A stretch of 15,765 bases of DNA from Erysipelotrichaceae bacterium. Its GTDB lineage: Bacteria > Bacillota_I > Bacilli_A > Erysipelotrichales > Erysipelotrichaceae. The translations under genes and the position numbers were made by a program. The DNA lies in contig JAHHRC010000025.1 in the NCBI GenBank assembly GCA_020026035.1, positions 1 to 15,765 of the forward strand, given 5' to 3'. Under the pieces are notes generated by a model. That model saw nothing but the letters and a program-made list of their open reading frames with translations, was not told the origin of the DNA and did no database searches. Below are positions 15,494 through 15,765 of this stretch, piece by piece. Position 1 is the stretch's first letter, and every line of letters begins with the position of its first letter.

Positions 15494-15516
15494 ATGCCAA
15501 ATTACCGAACGAAATC
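15494..15516 (+). repeat. Solitary fifth copy of the 23-bp repeat
   Basis: GCCAAATTACCGAACGAAATC (split here as GCCAAATTACCGAA then CGAAATC) matches the tandem units upstream of the ATPase gene in the same orientation. It lies between the two 90-bp direct repeats, so copies of the motif flank the ATPase locus on both sides. Confidence 0.85.
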
Positions 15517-15579
15517 GCATCGTTTACTAGAAAAGAAAACATTACTACAAATTGAAACGAAAAGAAACCTTTAAGAAAC

Positions 15580-15672
15580 GGCTCTGTTATCGCATTTTAA
15601 ACCACTTTTTGTGTTTTCATCTGTCAAACATTTCTGATACAAAAAAGCCTTCCATGTTAGACACGGAAAGCT
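15580..15672 (+). repeat. Imperfect 90-bp direct repeat, copy B
   Basis: This partner of 15381-15470 lies about 200 bases further right. Its right end is the intact terminator of the ABC transporter gene, which suggests that B is the original and A the duplicate. Confidence 0.85.
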
Positions 15673-15673
15673 T
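15641..15673 (-). terminator. Intrinsic terminator of the ABC transporter ATPase gene
   Basis: On the minus strand AAGCTTTCCGTG pairs with CATGGAAGGCTT across a 5-base loop, 12 pairs with two G-U, followed by six T. It starts about 6 bases after the stop codon. Confidence 0.9.
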
Positions 15674-15679
15674 TTAATA

Positions 15680-15765
15680 TTACGCTTCTAAGTTAACTTG
15701 AGAATCCTTAGCGAATACATGAACAACATCTCCACCAAATGTGAATTGAATGTTCTGACCAATTT
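15680..15765 (-). CDS. C-terminus of a probable sugar ABC transporter ATPase (5' part outside window)
   Basis: Only the last 27 codons are visible. They read IGQNIQFTFGGDVVHVF, then AKDSQVNLEA and a stop. The pattern of a short beta segment followed by HVFxxxxxxNL at the very end is typical of the TOBE domain of MsmK/UgpC/MalK-type ATPases, which energise carbohydrate importers and are often shared between several of them. The assignment rests on this short tail alone. A strong terminator follows immediately. Confidence 0.5.
   Translation of the reverse strand, partial: IGQNIQFTFGGDVVHVFAKDSQVNLEA

Noticed and set aside
15252..15542. Minus-strand open frame of 96 codons
   Set aside because: It crosses a bidirectional terminator, copy A of the 90-bp repeat and the solitary 23-bp repeat, has no ribosome binding site, and its product has no recognisable feature.

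Overview
The window looks like a chromosomal segment of a low-GC Gram-positive bacterium (Firmicutes/Bacillota). The evidence is AT-rich DNA, AGGAGG-type ribosome binding sites, intrinsic terminators with long T-runs, sortase-anchored wall proteins, a YhaM/CBF1-type exoribonuclease and an LrgA/LrgB pair. The mixture would suit a host-associated member of the Erysipelotrichia, but that placement is inference.

Left part (1-3854, minus strand). A three-gene surface block reads right to left: a 580-residue acidic repeat protein with a wall-sorting tail, a terminator, a 293-residue secreted repeat protein, a second terminator, and a class B sortase cut off by the window edge. The 293-residue protein ends exactly in VPRTDVTK with no membrane segment. 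This resembles the tail-less LPKTxAVK-type signals paired with some class B sortases, so sortase and substrate are probably partners.

Centre (3855-10782). A roughly 460-base divergent intergenic region holds an operator-like palindrome, a cre-like site and a short terminated RNA with a possible alternative fold. Two large plus-strand genes (865 and 1224 residues) follow. Both encode a signal peptide, long coiled coil, CAP-like domain, second coiled coil, Ig/X2-like module, sorting signal and membrane tail. This is the layout of PrgA/Sec10 surface-exclusion proteins, in which a CAP domain sits at the tip of a coiled-coil stalk. They share the Ig-like module with the 580-residue protein. All three anchored proteins use sorting motifs without the usual glycine (IPSTKD, IPSTND, VPRTSD).

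Right part (10783-13663). A single type IV pilin-like gene is followed by an overlapping lrgA-lrgB pair. A convergent YhaM-type exoribonuclease gene lies on the minus strand.

Right end (13664-15765). Four tandem 23-bp repeats precede an AAA/DUF4143-type ATPase gene interrupted by one in-frame TAA. A lone fifth copy of the repeat lies about 260 bases beyond the gene, between two imperfect 90-bp direct repeats that carry terminator sequence. The last bases encode the C-terminus of what is probably a sugar ABC transporter ATPase. The strongest candidates for something undescribed are the tail-less sortase substrate pair, the terminated RNA at about 4147-4244, and the iteron-like repeats around the ATPase.
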